Of a stretch of DNA of 44,140 nucleotides, positions 8,941 to 18,500 are shown one piece after another (within the stretch, counting starts at the first letter, position 1; every line of letters begins with the position of its first letter). The DNA is taken from contig CALGOA010000216.1 in assembly GCA_937958015.1 (NCBI GenBank), positions 1 through 44,140 of the forward strand. Reading direction: 5' to 3'. Below the pieces are notes generated by a model. It was not told the origin of the DNA, did no database searches, and was given only the letters and a program-made list of their open reading frames with translations. This DNA is from an uncultured Acidimicrobiales bacterium (GTDB taxonomy: Bacteria > Actinomycetota > Acidimicrobiia > Acidimicrobiales > SZUA-35). The translations under genes and the position numbers were made by a program.

Positions 8941-9817
8941 TGCGGAGGGTGCCGACAAGGCTGGACGGGCCATCGAGCAGACCCATTCGGGCGCCTGCGC
9001 TTCGTGACAACACATCGGCATGACGGGCCTCGTCACTGGGGGCCAGGATGATCAGCTCGTCGAGGGCTCGAGCGCCCGGGACCGGGTCCCGTCCGGCCGT
9101 CACCTCAGCGTCCGACAGCAGAACCGTGACCTTCCGCTGAGCGGTCGACCGAGCCAATTGTCGACCGGCGGCTTTCAGCGCCAATGCCACGTCGGTTGTG
9201 CCGTGACCGCGAAGGCTCAGCACGTCACCAACGACGGCATCGATATCCCGCTTCTCATTCAGCGCCTTGATCTCGATCACGCGATCGCTGAAGGTGAGCA
9301 CGGCCAATTCGACCGGTGCCCGATAACTACAGGCTGCCGCGGCGAGCGCGGCGGCCGCCAGTCGTTCACCGTTCATGGAGCCGGATCGGTCGATGAGTAG
9401 ACACACCGACGTAGATGGTCGTTGCCAGCCGGTCGCCGTCAGATCGTCCAGCGAGACCGGTCTCCGATCCGCTCGAGCGCCCACGATGGCGTCCATGCTC
9501 TCGTCGATATCGAGATCGGTACGATCGACCGAGGCAGGCATTCGAACCAGGCGACCAGTGCCGCGGCTACGGGCCGGCCCGATTCGAGCCAGGTCGAGGA
9601 CCAGTCGACTGGCAAGCTGCTTGGCCAGTCGAGCCAGATCCCGATCGGTGGCCTGGGCCATGGCGGCGAGCATCGTCAGAGCTTCGTCTGGGTCTTCTTC
9701 CATTAACTCGTCGAATGCGACTATATCGATCGAACCAACGTCGGGAGAAATGTCGCTGAACCGCTCGTTGCGGTCGAGGTCGCGGCGGCTTTGGGTTCGT
9801 CTCGCCTGATCCACCAT
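8927..9817 (-). CDS. VWA domain protein
   Basis: STSVCLLIDRSGSMNGERL MIDAS motif (DxSxS), ...VTVLLSDAEVTAGRDP; adjacent to a MoxR ATPase. Confidence 0.85.
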   Translation of the reverse strand: MVDQARRTQSRRDLDRNERFSDISPDVGSIDIVAFDELMEEDPDEALTMLAAMAQATDRDLARLAKQLASRLVLDLARIGPARSRGTGRLVRMPASVDRTDLDIDESMDAIVGARADRRPVSLDDLTATGWQRPSTSVCLLIDRSGSMNGERLAAAALAAAACSYRAPVELAVLTFSDRVIEIKALNEKRDIDAVVGDVLSLRGHGTTDVALALKAAGRQLARSTAQRKVTVLLSDAEVTAGRDPVPGARALDELIILAPSDEARHADVLSRSAGARMGLLDGPSSLVGTLRSVLA

Positions 9818-9879
9818 GGCGTTATCGGCATCGTCGCCTTCGAGGATCCGATCGTCCTCGTCGCCCGGGGAGGCGCCCG

Positions 9880-10896
9880 CTACACCCGTTGGTGCGGGAG
9901 GGTGGCCGTCATCGGACGGCCCTTCGCTTTTCCCGAATCGTCACTCTCTCCGGGATCGCCATCGCTCTGTTCCGACTCCTCGGGTTCGGTCAGCGGAAAC
10001 GCCTGATCGAACAGTTCGGTGATGATGTCCTCGGGCGTTCGAGTCACGCCATCTTGCACCTGCACCCGGCCGCTCAGGGCGCAGAGGGCGGCGTCCAGTC
10101 GCACCTCGCGGGTATCGGCACCGGGGCCCCGCAACATTTCCAATTGGGCTGCGAGCAGCACGAGGTCGATGGCGCCTCGAACCGACGAGCCGACGCGAAG
10201 ATCGGGATGGGAACGGGTCGAGCGGACCAGTGCAACACTCCGAGCGACGAGGTCGGGATCGTCGTCGGTGGTGCGCGAGGCGATCGACTGCTCGTCGGAT
10301 TCGGATTGGTAGTCCATCGCCACCCGGCACACCCGGTCGTAGATCGCGCCCGAGATGCGGGCGGTGCCCACCGCGTCGAACGGGTTCATCGCTGCGACGA
10401 ATCGAAAGTCCGGATGGGCCTCGACCCGTCCGAGTCGGGGAATCGTCAGTTCGCCCTCGCTCATCACCGTGACCAGAAGATTCAGTGTTTCCTCGGGGAT
10501 CCGGTTGATCTCCTCGAGGTAGAGCACGTGTCCCTCCATCAGGGCCCGGGTCAGGGGTCCGTCGATCCAGATGTCCCGCACGTACCCGGCTTCCAACACC
10601 TGGGCCGGGTCGAAATGACCGCTCAGTCGGGCGGGGGTGAGATCGGCGTTGCCCTCGCAGAACTCCATGCCCTGACCGGATCCCTCGGCGATCGAGCGCA
10701 GCAGCGTGGACTTGCCGGTTCCCGGCGGACCTTCGAGCAGGAGATGCCGACCCGACATCAGCGCCGCAACAACAACCTCGATCTCGCGCCGGCGACCAAC
10801 TACCGAATCGGCGAGTTGTTCCACCGTGTGTGGGCCGTAGTGCGATCCGTTCCCCGCATGCATGGTGCGACCGTAGTTGGTCACCTGTCGCTCCAT
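9880..10896 (-). CDS. MoxR-family AAA+ ATPase
   Basis: Walker A LLLEGPPGTGKSTLL, Walker B-like VLYLEEINRIPEETLNLLVTVMSEGELTIPRLGR, FRFVAAMNPFDAVGTARIS. Confidence 0.9.
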   Translation of the reverse strand: MERQVTNYGRTMHAGNGSHYGPHTVEQLADSVVGRRREIEVVVAALMSGRHLLLEGPPGTGKSTLLRSIAEGSGQGMEFCEGNADLTPARLSGHFDPAQVLEAGYVRDIWIDGPLTRALMEGHVLYLEEINRIPEETLNLLVTVMSEGELTIPRLGRVEAHPDFRFVAAMNPFDAVGTARISGAIYDRVCRVAMDYQSESDEQSIASRTTDDDPDLVARSVALVRSTRSHPDLRVGSSVRGAIDLVLLAAQLEMLRGPGADTREVRLDAALCALSGRVQVQDGVTRTPEDIITELFDQAFPLTEPEESEQSDGDPGESDDSGKAKGRPMTATLPHQRV

Positions 10897-11567
10897 GAAG
10901 CCGGGATCTGGGCGATGGCGTACTCGGCCAGCTTGCCCAGCAACCGTGCGCCCTCTGCCGCCGATGCTCCAGCGGGGTCGCCGAGCACCCCGTTGGGAGA
11001 GACCGCCTTGATGCCTCGCTCCCGCAATTCATCAATCAGGTCCGAGATTGGTTCGGCCCGGCCTGCGGTCGCCACGTCCATATTCACTCGATCGGCTGCG
11101 AGGTGCAGCATGATCGACGTCTCGGTGCGGCCGGCGTGAGCATCGGACCCTTCGATCATGGGCAGGATCGCAATCACCCGATCCCCTTCTGATCGCAGGA
11201 TTGGGATCGCCGATGCGAGGGCGGACCGGTTGCCGGCGTGTCCGCTGAGAAACACCACCGGACCCGACCATTCCCGGATCGATCGACCCAGTTCAACGAC
11301 GATGGCACTGAGGACGTCGTTGCCGACACTCATCGTTCCGTCGAACCCGGCGTGTTCGCCGCTGGCCCCGAAATTCACGACCGGTGCCACCAACACGGGC
11401 CTCACACCGCGATCGTTCAGACGGGCGGAAAGTTCATCGGCCCAGGCTGCTGCGATTCGGCTGTCGGTGTCCAGGGGAAGGTGGGGTCCGTGCTGCTCGG
11501 TCGCCCCCAACGGGATGACGACGAGTGGCCGTGAAGGCACGTCGGTGGTGAAGGCATCGCCCAGCAT
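10881..11567 (-). CDS. mftE: creatininase family protein, MftE-like
   Basis: LVVIPLGATEQHGPHLPLDTDSRIA...FGASGEHAGFDGTMSVG...VVFLSGHAGNRSAL...GSDAHAGRTETSIMLHL; co-directional with the mftF-like gene. Confidence 0.8.
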   Translation of the reverse strand: MLGDAFTTDVPSRPLVVIPLGATEQHGPHLPLDTDSRIAAAWADELSARLNDRGVRPVLVAPVVNFGASGEHAGFDGTMSVGNDVLSAIVVELGRSIREWSGPVVFLSGHAGNRSALASAIPILRSEGDRVIAILPMIEGSDAHAGRTETSIMLHLAADRVNMDVATAGRAEPISDLIDELRERGIKAVSPNGVLGDPAGASAAEGARLLGKLAEYAIAQIPASWSDR

Positions 11568-11603
11568 CCAACCATTCTCGCCGTATCGCCTCCCAATCGA
11601 TCA

Positions 11604-13031
11604 ATGATGCGATACAAACGTGTGATGGCACTCGGTGGTGTTGAGGTTGGAGCGGGCTCGGTTGGCAACGATGCCGGCGAGGGGGATGGTGCTGTCATCG
11701 ACCTGCGCGCCGCCATGAACGCCCGGTCGTCCGCTCGCGTGATCTCGGTTGAGGATCGCCGCTTCATGCGGGTATCACTCCACGGATCCCGTGCCGGCGA
11801 CACCATCAGCCAGGCCGATTGCACCGTCGTCGAGGCCGGTTTGCGAACCGCTCGTGAGCAGCGACTTCCAGTGATCGGCCACATCGTGGCGGCCGGTCCC
11901 GACGTTTCCGAAGGTCTGGCCCCGTCGGTTGCGTGGAGTCGGATCGCCAAGGAGATCGTGCGCTGCAGCGGCGTCATTCCGGTGATGCTCGTCGTCGATG
12001 GGCCCGTCCTTTCGGGTCCCTCATTTCTGCTGGGCCTCGCCGACGTCGTGGTGTTCACCGAAGATGCTTACTCCTACCTGTCCGGTCCTCGCATGGTGCG
12101 TGACTTCACCGGAACCCAGATCAGCGGAGATGAGCTTGGCGGCGCCGGGGTCCATCAGCGCAGCAGTGGACTGGCGTCGGCAGTGGTCGAAACCGCAGCC
12201 GACGGCGAGGACTACCTACTCGAGGTTCTGTCGTATCTCCCCGACGATGTCGACAGCCTCCCGGCCTCAATCGAAACCGACGACCCGATCGACCGGCCTA
12301 CCGCCGAGGCGGGTGAACTTCTTCCGACGACGGCGACGGGCAGTTATGACGTTCGCGACATCATCACCGAAGTGGTCGACGACGGCGTGTTCACCGAACT
12401 TCGGGCCCAGTGGGCACCAAACATCGTGACCGGCTTTGCCTCGATCGGCGGCTCGCCCGTGGGCATCGTGGCCAATCAGACCCAATCGATGGCGGGCAGT
12501 ATCGACATCTCCGCCAGTCAGAAGGGTGCCCGTTTCGTCGGGTTCTGCGATGCGTTCAACGTCCCGCTCCTCACGATGGTGGACACCAGCGGTTTCCTCC
12601 CCGGCAAGGATCTCGAATGGCGGGGGATGATCCGTCACGGTGCTCAACTGGCCTTTGCCTACGCCCGGGCAACCGTGCCCCGGATCGGCCTGATTCTGCG
12701 GAAGTCCTACGGCGGCGCGTACATCGTTATGGACTCGGTCAACATGGGCAACGACGTGATGCTCGCCTGGCCCACGGCCGAAGTGGCGGTCATGGGCGCC
12801 AAGGGCGCGGTCGAGATTCTTCACCGTGGAGCTTCTGAAGAAGAAAAAGCGGAGCAGGTCGCCACGTATGAGGCGACCTACCTCACCCCGTATCCAGCCG
12901 CTGAGCGGGGGAGTATCACCGCCGTCGTCGAGCCCGAGTTCACCCGGTTCGAAGTGGCCAGCGCCCTACAGATGCTGGGCAGCAAGCGGGAGAAGCTCCG
13001 CCCCCGGCGTCACGACAACATTCCGCTGTAG
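11604..13031 (+). CDS. acyl-CoA carboxylase carboxyltransferase subunit
   Basis: 475 aa; GIVANQTQSMAGSIDISASQKGARFVGFCDAFNVPLLTMVDTSGFLPGKDLEWRGMIRHGAQLAFAYA, LRKSYGGAYIVMDS. Confidence 0.9.
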   Translation: MMRYKRVMALGGVEVGAGSVGNDAGEGDGAVIDLRAAMNARSSARVISVEDRRFMRVSLHGSRAGDTISQADCTVVEAGLRTAREQRLPVIGHIVAAGPDVSEGLAPSVAWSRIAKEIVRCSGVIPVMLVVDGPVLSGPSFLLGLADVVVFTEDAYSYLSGPRMVRDFTGTQISGDELGGAGVHQRSSGLASAVVETAADGEDYLLEVLSYLPDDVDSLPASIETDDPIDRPTAEAGELLPTTATGSYDVRDIITEVVDDGVFTELRAQWAPNIVTGFASIGGSPVGIVANQTQSMAGSIDISASQKGARFVGFCDAFNVPLLTMVDTSGFLPGKDLEWRGMIRHGAQLAFAYARATVPRIGLILRKSYGGAYIVMDSVNMGNDVMLAWPTAEVAVMGAKGAVEILHRGASEEEKAEQVATYEATYLTPYPAAERGSITAVVEPEFTRFEVASALQMLGSKREKLRPRRHDNIPL

Positions 13032-13044
13032 CCCTGGACGCGGC

Positions 13045-13157
13045 GTGAAAAGGAAGAAAGCCGATCGCTCAGCGACCGGCTTTCAGACGCCGATTCTGGA
13101 AAGGGGGAAACCGACTCGGCGTCTTTTAGTTGCATCAAAGGGGGAGATGCACTAGGG
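13045..13157 (-). ncRNA. 6C-type sRNA candidate (two C-loop hairpins plus intrinsic terminator)
   Basis: Minus strand: TGCATC-TCCCCCTTT-GATGCA (13131-13151); AGACGCCGA-GTCGGTTTCCCCCTTTCCAGAA-TCGGCGTCT (13085-13124); GAAAGCCG-GTCGCTGAGCGAT-CGGCTTTC then TTCCTTTT (13048-13084). Confidence 0.72.
13048..13084 (-). terminator. intrinsic terminator of the sRNA candidate
   Basis: Perfect 8-bp GAAAGCCG/CGGCTTTC stem with inner TCGCT/AGCGA extension, then a T-rich tail on the minus strand. Confidence 0.75.
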
Positions 13158-13263
13158 AGATCCTACTTCAACCGTCCATATCTGAACAGTCGCGCGATAT
13201 GTGAAAGCTGTCATATCGGGTACCGCTGTCGGTTGAGGCCCCAAAATGCGCCTCGCGGCGGAC

Positions 13264-14640
13264 TCAGGACGGCAGGGTTCGAGCCAATTCGGCCGCAGTC
13301 GGTTCACGGCGCTCGCGGGCTTCGGGAGGCAGAAGATCGACGATCTTGTCCATCAGCACTGCCGTTTCGGCCTCGATATCGGTTGTCTGCGGGTGATACG
13401 GCACTCCGATCCGTACCTGCACGACCGGTGGATCGGCCAGATTCAGCATGAACGGCAGCTTGCGATTCCTGGGCCACGCCAGTTCTGTAGACCAAAGGCC
13501 GACGGGGACGATCGGGGCTCCCGAATCGAGGGCCAGGTTCACGGCTCCGAATCGGCCCTTCAACTCGGGGTCGAAGAAGTCGTGCCCACGAGGGATCGTT
13601 CCCTGGGGAAACACTGCGACCACTTCACCGGCGCGAAGGGCTCGGGCGGCCTCGCCCATCGGATCTCCACTTCGGTTCTCTCGATCGACGCGAATGGCAC
13701 CCATCGCCTGTGCGATCGGCCCCACCACTGGCGCATCAGTTACTTCCTTCTTTGCGAGGAAACGAACGGGTCGGTCCACCCGGCTCACGGCCTGGCCCAG
13801 AACGAGCGGGTCGATGTAGCTGCGATGGTTCGATGCCAGCAGCACGCCCGAAACGTCGCTGAGGGAGGCGAGTCCCTCTACATCGATGCGGATCCACGGA
13901 AGGAACTCGGGTCGGACTAGCTCGGCCATGACCCGCTGGGGCTCGATTCCCAGCGGTTTGGGCACGCCCGGCGGAGCGGTGAAGTACAGGACGGGCCAAC
14001 CGCTGAGTTTGGTGAATGCCCACAGTCGCGGGTCGGGGTTCACCGCGGTTGGGTAACCCACCATTCTGAGCATTGGCAGGTCGAAGATGCTGTCGGAGTA
14101 GGCGTAGCAGTCTGCGGGTTCGATCAGGTTCGCCCGACACCAGGCGGCGACCGAACGGGACTTGCCCCGATTCCAGACGAACTCCCCATCGACCGTGCCG
14201 TTGTAGGTGGTGCCATCGGTTGAGCGGTACTTCGTGGCCAGAACATCGTCGAGCCCGAGGAGGTCGGCGAAGGGTTTGACGACCTCGTAGGGGGTGGTGG
14301 TTGCCAGCACGACCTTGCGGCCGGCGGCTCGGTGGTCGGCGATCAGTTCCCGGGCGAACGGTTCGACCGCGTCGACCAGGGCAGGTGCCACCCGTTGCCC
14401 CGCCGCGCGCACGGCATCGACCGACCATCCTTTGGTAGCACGAACACCAAGCCGGGTGAGCGCCATCGACGGCAGGGTTTCCCCGATCACGTTGAAGACA
14501 CCGAACAGGATGCTTTCGCCCCGAATCGGCTTCTCGGGCAGGACGCCTTCGGCCCGCATCGCCGCCGAAATCAGCGGCCCGCTCGCCCCCTGGAGCAGGG
14601 TCCGATCAAGATCAAAGAACGCAGCTCCAGCCATACCCAA
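13264..14640 (-). CDS. HAD-IB hydrolase fused to 1-acyl-sn-glycerol-3-phosphate acyltransferase (PlsC)
   Basis: AAFFDLDRTLLQGASGPL (HAD motif I), YSDSIFDLPMLRMVGYPTAVNPD, then VLLASNHRSYIDPLVLG (NHxxxxD) and VVAVFPQGTIPRG. Confidence 0.9.
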   Translation of the reverse strand: MGMAGAAFFDLDRTLLQGASGPLISAAMRAEGVLPEKPIRGESILFGVFNVIGETLPSMALTRLGVRATKGWSVDAVRAAGQRVAPALVDAVEPFARELIADHRAAGRKVVLATTTPYEVVKPFADLLGLDDVLATKYRSTDGTTYNGTVDGEFVWNRGKSRSVAAWCRANLIEPADCYAYSDSIFDLPMLRMVGYPTAVNPDPRLWAFTKLSGWPVLYFTAPPGVPKPLGIEPQRVMAELVRPEFLPWIRIDVEGLASLSDVSGVLLASNHRSYIDPLVLGQAVSRVDRPVRFLAKKEVTDAPVVGPIAQAMGAIRVDRENRSGDPMGEAARALRAGEVVAVFPQGTIPRGHDFFDPELKGRFGAVNLALDSGAPIVPVGLWSTELAWPRNRKLPFMLNLADPPVVQVRIGVPYHPQTTDIEAETAVLMDKIVDLLPPEARERREPTAAELARTLPS

Positions 14641-14661
14641 AACCTATCGGCTGGATGCTTC

Positions 14662-15235
14662 TCGCCTCCAGGGGTGGCGAGGGCCGACTTACGTGCTGGC
14701 TCCGAGAGTGTTGTCCTCATCAGGCAGGTGGGTAGACCGATTGCGTTTGTTTAGGGGCTGGTTCCGTGGGTGTTGTCCTCATCAGGCAGGGTGGGTAGAC
14801 CGATTGTGTCTACTCACGGGCTGGTTCCGAGGGTGTTGTCCTCATCAGGCACCCTGCTATTCCCTCCGGGGGCCGTTCCGCCGGCCACAGAGGCCTCGGC
14901 TTCGCCGTGACACTAACCGCTCGTCTCGCTTCCCGGTTTCACACAGCAACGCGCTCACCCCTCCGGGAGGACAAGGGTGGTGCTGTGGTGGCCTGCCGGC
15001 CCGAGGCGAGGGCTGGATTGTTTGGACCGGTAGGTCTGACGGAGCGCATTGTGGAATGCCCGGAGGCTGCGCCTCCGTGGCGATGGAACGGCCCCCGGAG
15101 GGGCAAGCATCCCTGCCTGATGAGGCGCAATCGGTCTACCCAAAAGCGTGCGTTCACACAGACCCTTGGAGCCTGGCGAGAGTGAACGCAATCGGTTTAT
15201 CCACCTGCCTGATGAGGACAACACCCCTGGAGCCG
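14662..15235. repeat. Large imperfect inverted-repeat element with ~62-63-bp tandem units in its arms
   Basis: Left arm: gctgg(c/t)tccg(a/t)g(a/g)gtgttgtcctcatcaggca at ~14695, ~14757, ~14820. Right arm has inverted copies (cctgatgaggacaacacccctggagcc, 15208-15234). Perfect 18-bp inverted pair CCCTCCGGGGGCCGTTCC (14862-14879) / GGAACGGCCCCCGGAGGG (15085-15102). Confidence 0.8.
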
Positions 15236-15280
15236 CCTCGTTCCGTTGGAGGCGAGCGCAGGCAGGAAGCTGCCTCCGTG

Positions 15281-15390
15281 GAACGTGGCCGGAGCGACCC
15301 GACCTAGTCCGGGATCATGGAGCCCAGTGAACGCTCAGGATCGTGGGCGCGTTCGCCTCGTTCCGTTGGAGGCGAGCGCAGGCAAGAAAG
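15281..15390. repeat. Dispersed intergenic repeat, copy A
   Basis: gaacgtggccggagcgacccgacctagtccgggatcatggagcccagtgaacgctcag...gcgcgttcgcctcg...ggcgagcgcaggca, shared with two copies at 18757-18985. Confidence 0.85.
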
Positions 15391-15486
15391 CGCAGTTTCG
15401 CGGTGGTTCACGCGGACGGTTCACACTTTCAGCAATCACTGAGAGGCGAACTCGGCGGTCGGGGAGGCGGAACCCTGGCTTCTGAG

Positions 15487-15510
15487 GGGTGTGAGCTGCA
15501 GCTCACACCC
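15487..15510. promoter_or_regulatory. 24-bp perfect palindrome, candidate operator
   Basis: GGGTGTGAGCTGCAGCTCACACCC, ending 16 bp before the ATG at 15527. Confidence 0.6.
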
Positions 15511-15526
15511 AGCCTCGGTGATTCTC

Positions 15527-18500
15527 ATGAAACCCCTGCTGGTGGACGATACTTGCAGGGTGGAATCCACGCAGGCACCCGAGATTGTGCTTCGGCCGCG
15601 GCTGCTCAGGTTGCTGGCCCAGCGGTTCGAGACCCGGGTCACGCTGATCGAGGCCGCGGCGGGGTTCGGCAAATCCACGCTCGTGCATCAGGCGATGGCA
15701 GAGAATTCCCTGATCAGCGATGGTCTCGACGTGTTTGTCACGTGTGCGCCCACCATGTCCGACGGGAACCGACTGCTCACCGAGATTCTGAAGAAGATCG
15801 CTACGGCCAGCGGTGGATCCGAGGGCGCAACCTCCATTTCGGAGGCGATTCTTGCCGAGGCCCCACATCGGGTCTGTATCGTTCTCGACGACTTGGACCG
15901 GCTCGCACCCGGGTCACCGGCGCTCCAAATGGTCAACGACCTGGCCCGGGATATGCCGAGAAACGGGCACCTGTTGATCTCGACTCGCCCTCCGGTCCAG
16001 CTGCAACTGGCCCGTCTTGCAGCCTCGGGCAACGTGATCCGGCTCACTGAAGCCGAACTCGGATTTGACGACGATGAACTATCACATCTGCTTGGTCCCG
16101 GGCTGGCGGGCGTGATCGACCCGGCCACGTTGCGATGGCCGGTGATGGCGGGATTGACCCGTTCGGTGGGTCGTGCCGAGTCCGAGTCCTATCTCTGGGA
16201 GGAAGTGCTGCGCCCGATGGATCCCACGCAACGTCTTGATCTCGCTCGCCTCAGCCTGTTCGATGCGGTGGATCAGGAACTGGCGTCTTCCATCGGGATC
16301 GATTCGCCGCTGTCATCGCTGCTCGCCACGGTTCCCCTGGCGCCGGTTCGTGACGGTGTGGCTCGACTCCACGCCCTGTGGCGCCCGGTGTTGGCCCCGC
16401 TCCTCGACGATGAGGACCGCAATCGCACGTTGCTCGCCGGCGCAGCGCACCTGCGATCGAGCGGAAAAACCGTCGAGGCGGCGCAGCGATATGCCGAGGC
16501 CGGCAGTGTCGAGGGGATAACGGGTGTCGCCGCCGATATCACCGGGCATCTGCTGTCGTCGACCCGACTGGCGGATGTGCTGGCGATCGACCGGCTCCTC
16601 CCTGAGAAGCTGCGACAGACCAGCCTTGGACGTTACGTACGTTCGATCGGTCGGATGTCTACAAGCCTCACCGACGCTATGGCCGACCTCGAAACGCTGG
16701 CGATGGACGCAGCGGCTGAGGGCGAAACCGACCTTGCGATCAGGTCGTTGTGGCGATCGATCCAGATCGACGGCCTCCTTACGGGATTCCCCGCCGGGCC
16801 ACACCTGGCCGGCGAGGTCGAAGCGATCGCAGCCTCGGGCAACACCTTCGCCCAGGCGGTCGACGCCCGGCATCGCGCCGTGGTGGCATTGAGCGAGGGA
16901 CGAGCCGACGAGGCGCTTCGGATAGGGCGCACCGAGTTCGGCGGATTCGGATCCGACGCAGGTGTGCTGTTTGGAAACCTTGGCATCGACTCATTGGATC
17001 CTGAGGCGGTCCTGATGATGTCCGCAACGCTTGAGAACATGGAGGGCGCTCCGGATGAAGACGACCTCACCGAGGATGGTGCGGTCGACCTGTTCGGTGC
17101 TCAGGCCCTTTGGTTCAGTGGACTCGTCGACCCGGTCGAGGTTGCGCCGGTCGCACTGTCGCTCACCAATCTCGTCGAGAACCAACAGATGCGCCAGCAG
17201 GACCTGATGATGAACTGCGCGGTCGCCAACGTGCTCTTCGCGGCTGGCGAGGAGGTTGATGCCGAGCGGTTGGTCGCCCGCGCCGCCGAACTTGGATCTC
17301 AGTTCGAAGGCACCCATCTCGAGGCGTTCGGCCGGGTCGCCTCCGCCGCATTGCTTTCGTATCAGGGCAACGAAGACGCCGCCGAGGGAGAGCTGCTGGA
17401 AGCGTTGGCGGTCGCACCGATCTATCGCTGGCCTCACCGTCCATTCCTTACCGCTATTGCGGCGCTGTCATCGCTCACTTCGAATCCGTTGACCGACGTG
17501 CCCGTCGATCAGATGGGTGCTCCGTTTCAGCTTGCCGTGCAGGCCGGGGAGGCGCTGAAGTCATGGCGCAAGGGCGACCCCGATCCCGCTGCGGCGTTGC
17601 CGTGGCACCAATCGCTGCTGCTGCGAGCGCACGTGTGGCCAAACCAGTTGGCCGAGTTGGCGATCGCAGCTCTGAGCGCTGGCGAGCCGCCGTCGGAGTC
17701 GATCGGTCCTGTGATCGCCAGCCTGCCCGACGCTTCCACACGCCTCCGTCGGATCATCGACCGCCAACAGCAGATCGGTGATCATGTTCGGTCGTTCGTT
17801 GCCCATCACACCGACCCCACGCACACCGCCCTTGAGATTTCCACCCTCGGGCAGTTCAAACTGTCGATCAACGGGGAACCGCTGGAGTCTCCCGAGTGGC
17901 TTCGGCGCGAACGGGTCCGTGAACTGATGGCCGTGCTGGTGCAGCACCGCCGGATCATGCGAGTCGATGCGGCGCAGCTCCTCTGGCCGGACGCCCCGTC
18001 GGACAAGGCGTCGGCCAACCTGCGAACGAACCTTCGCCACCTACAGAACTGTCTGGAACCCGATCGGCGATCCGAAGGAACCTGGTTCGTGCGTTCCGAC
18101 AGCATGTGGCTGGAGCTTCCGGCGCAACGGTTCAGCCTGGACGCCAACCAGTTCGAACGGTGCGTTGCCGACGCCCGTCGTCACGAGGCGCAGGGGCTGC
18201 CGTCGCTGGCGCTCGAGTGTTATCAGATTGCGCTGGAGCACTACCAGGGCGACTACTTCGCCGAGTTCGTCGACAGCAACTGGCTCGAGTTCGATCGCAT
18301 TCGGTTGCGGTCGCTCGCGGCGCAGGCGTCGGCCCGGGTTGCTGAGTTGTTGCTGGCCCGGGGTGAACCGGAGGCGTCGGTATTGGCTGCCGATCGGGCG
18401 GTGCGGATGGAACCCCTGTTTGAGCGGGCCCATCGTGCCCGGGTCCGAGGATTGTTGGGACAGGAGGATAGGTCGGCGGCGCGGAGCGCGATGGAAGTGA

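Noticed and set aside
9889-11139. 416-aa plus-strand ORF
   Set aside because: Antisense to the MoxR and mftE-like genes, a common artefact in GC-rich DNA.
7489-11600. MftA precursor peptide gene near mftE/mftF
   Set aside because: I looked for a short ORF ending in an IDGxCGVY-like sequence and found none.
14695-14855. CRISPR-like repeats
   Set aside because: The regions between the conserved cores are also similar between units, and inverted copies follow; not repeat/spacer architecture.
14294-15307. 337-aa plus-strand ORF ending in ...GRSDPT
   Set aside because: Runs antisense to the HAD/PlsC gene and then through the repeat element; the tail is translated repeat sequence.
15487-15510. 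CRP-type site
   Set aside because: TGTGA and TCACA are present but separated by 8 bp rather than the canonical 6.
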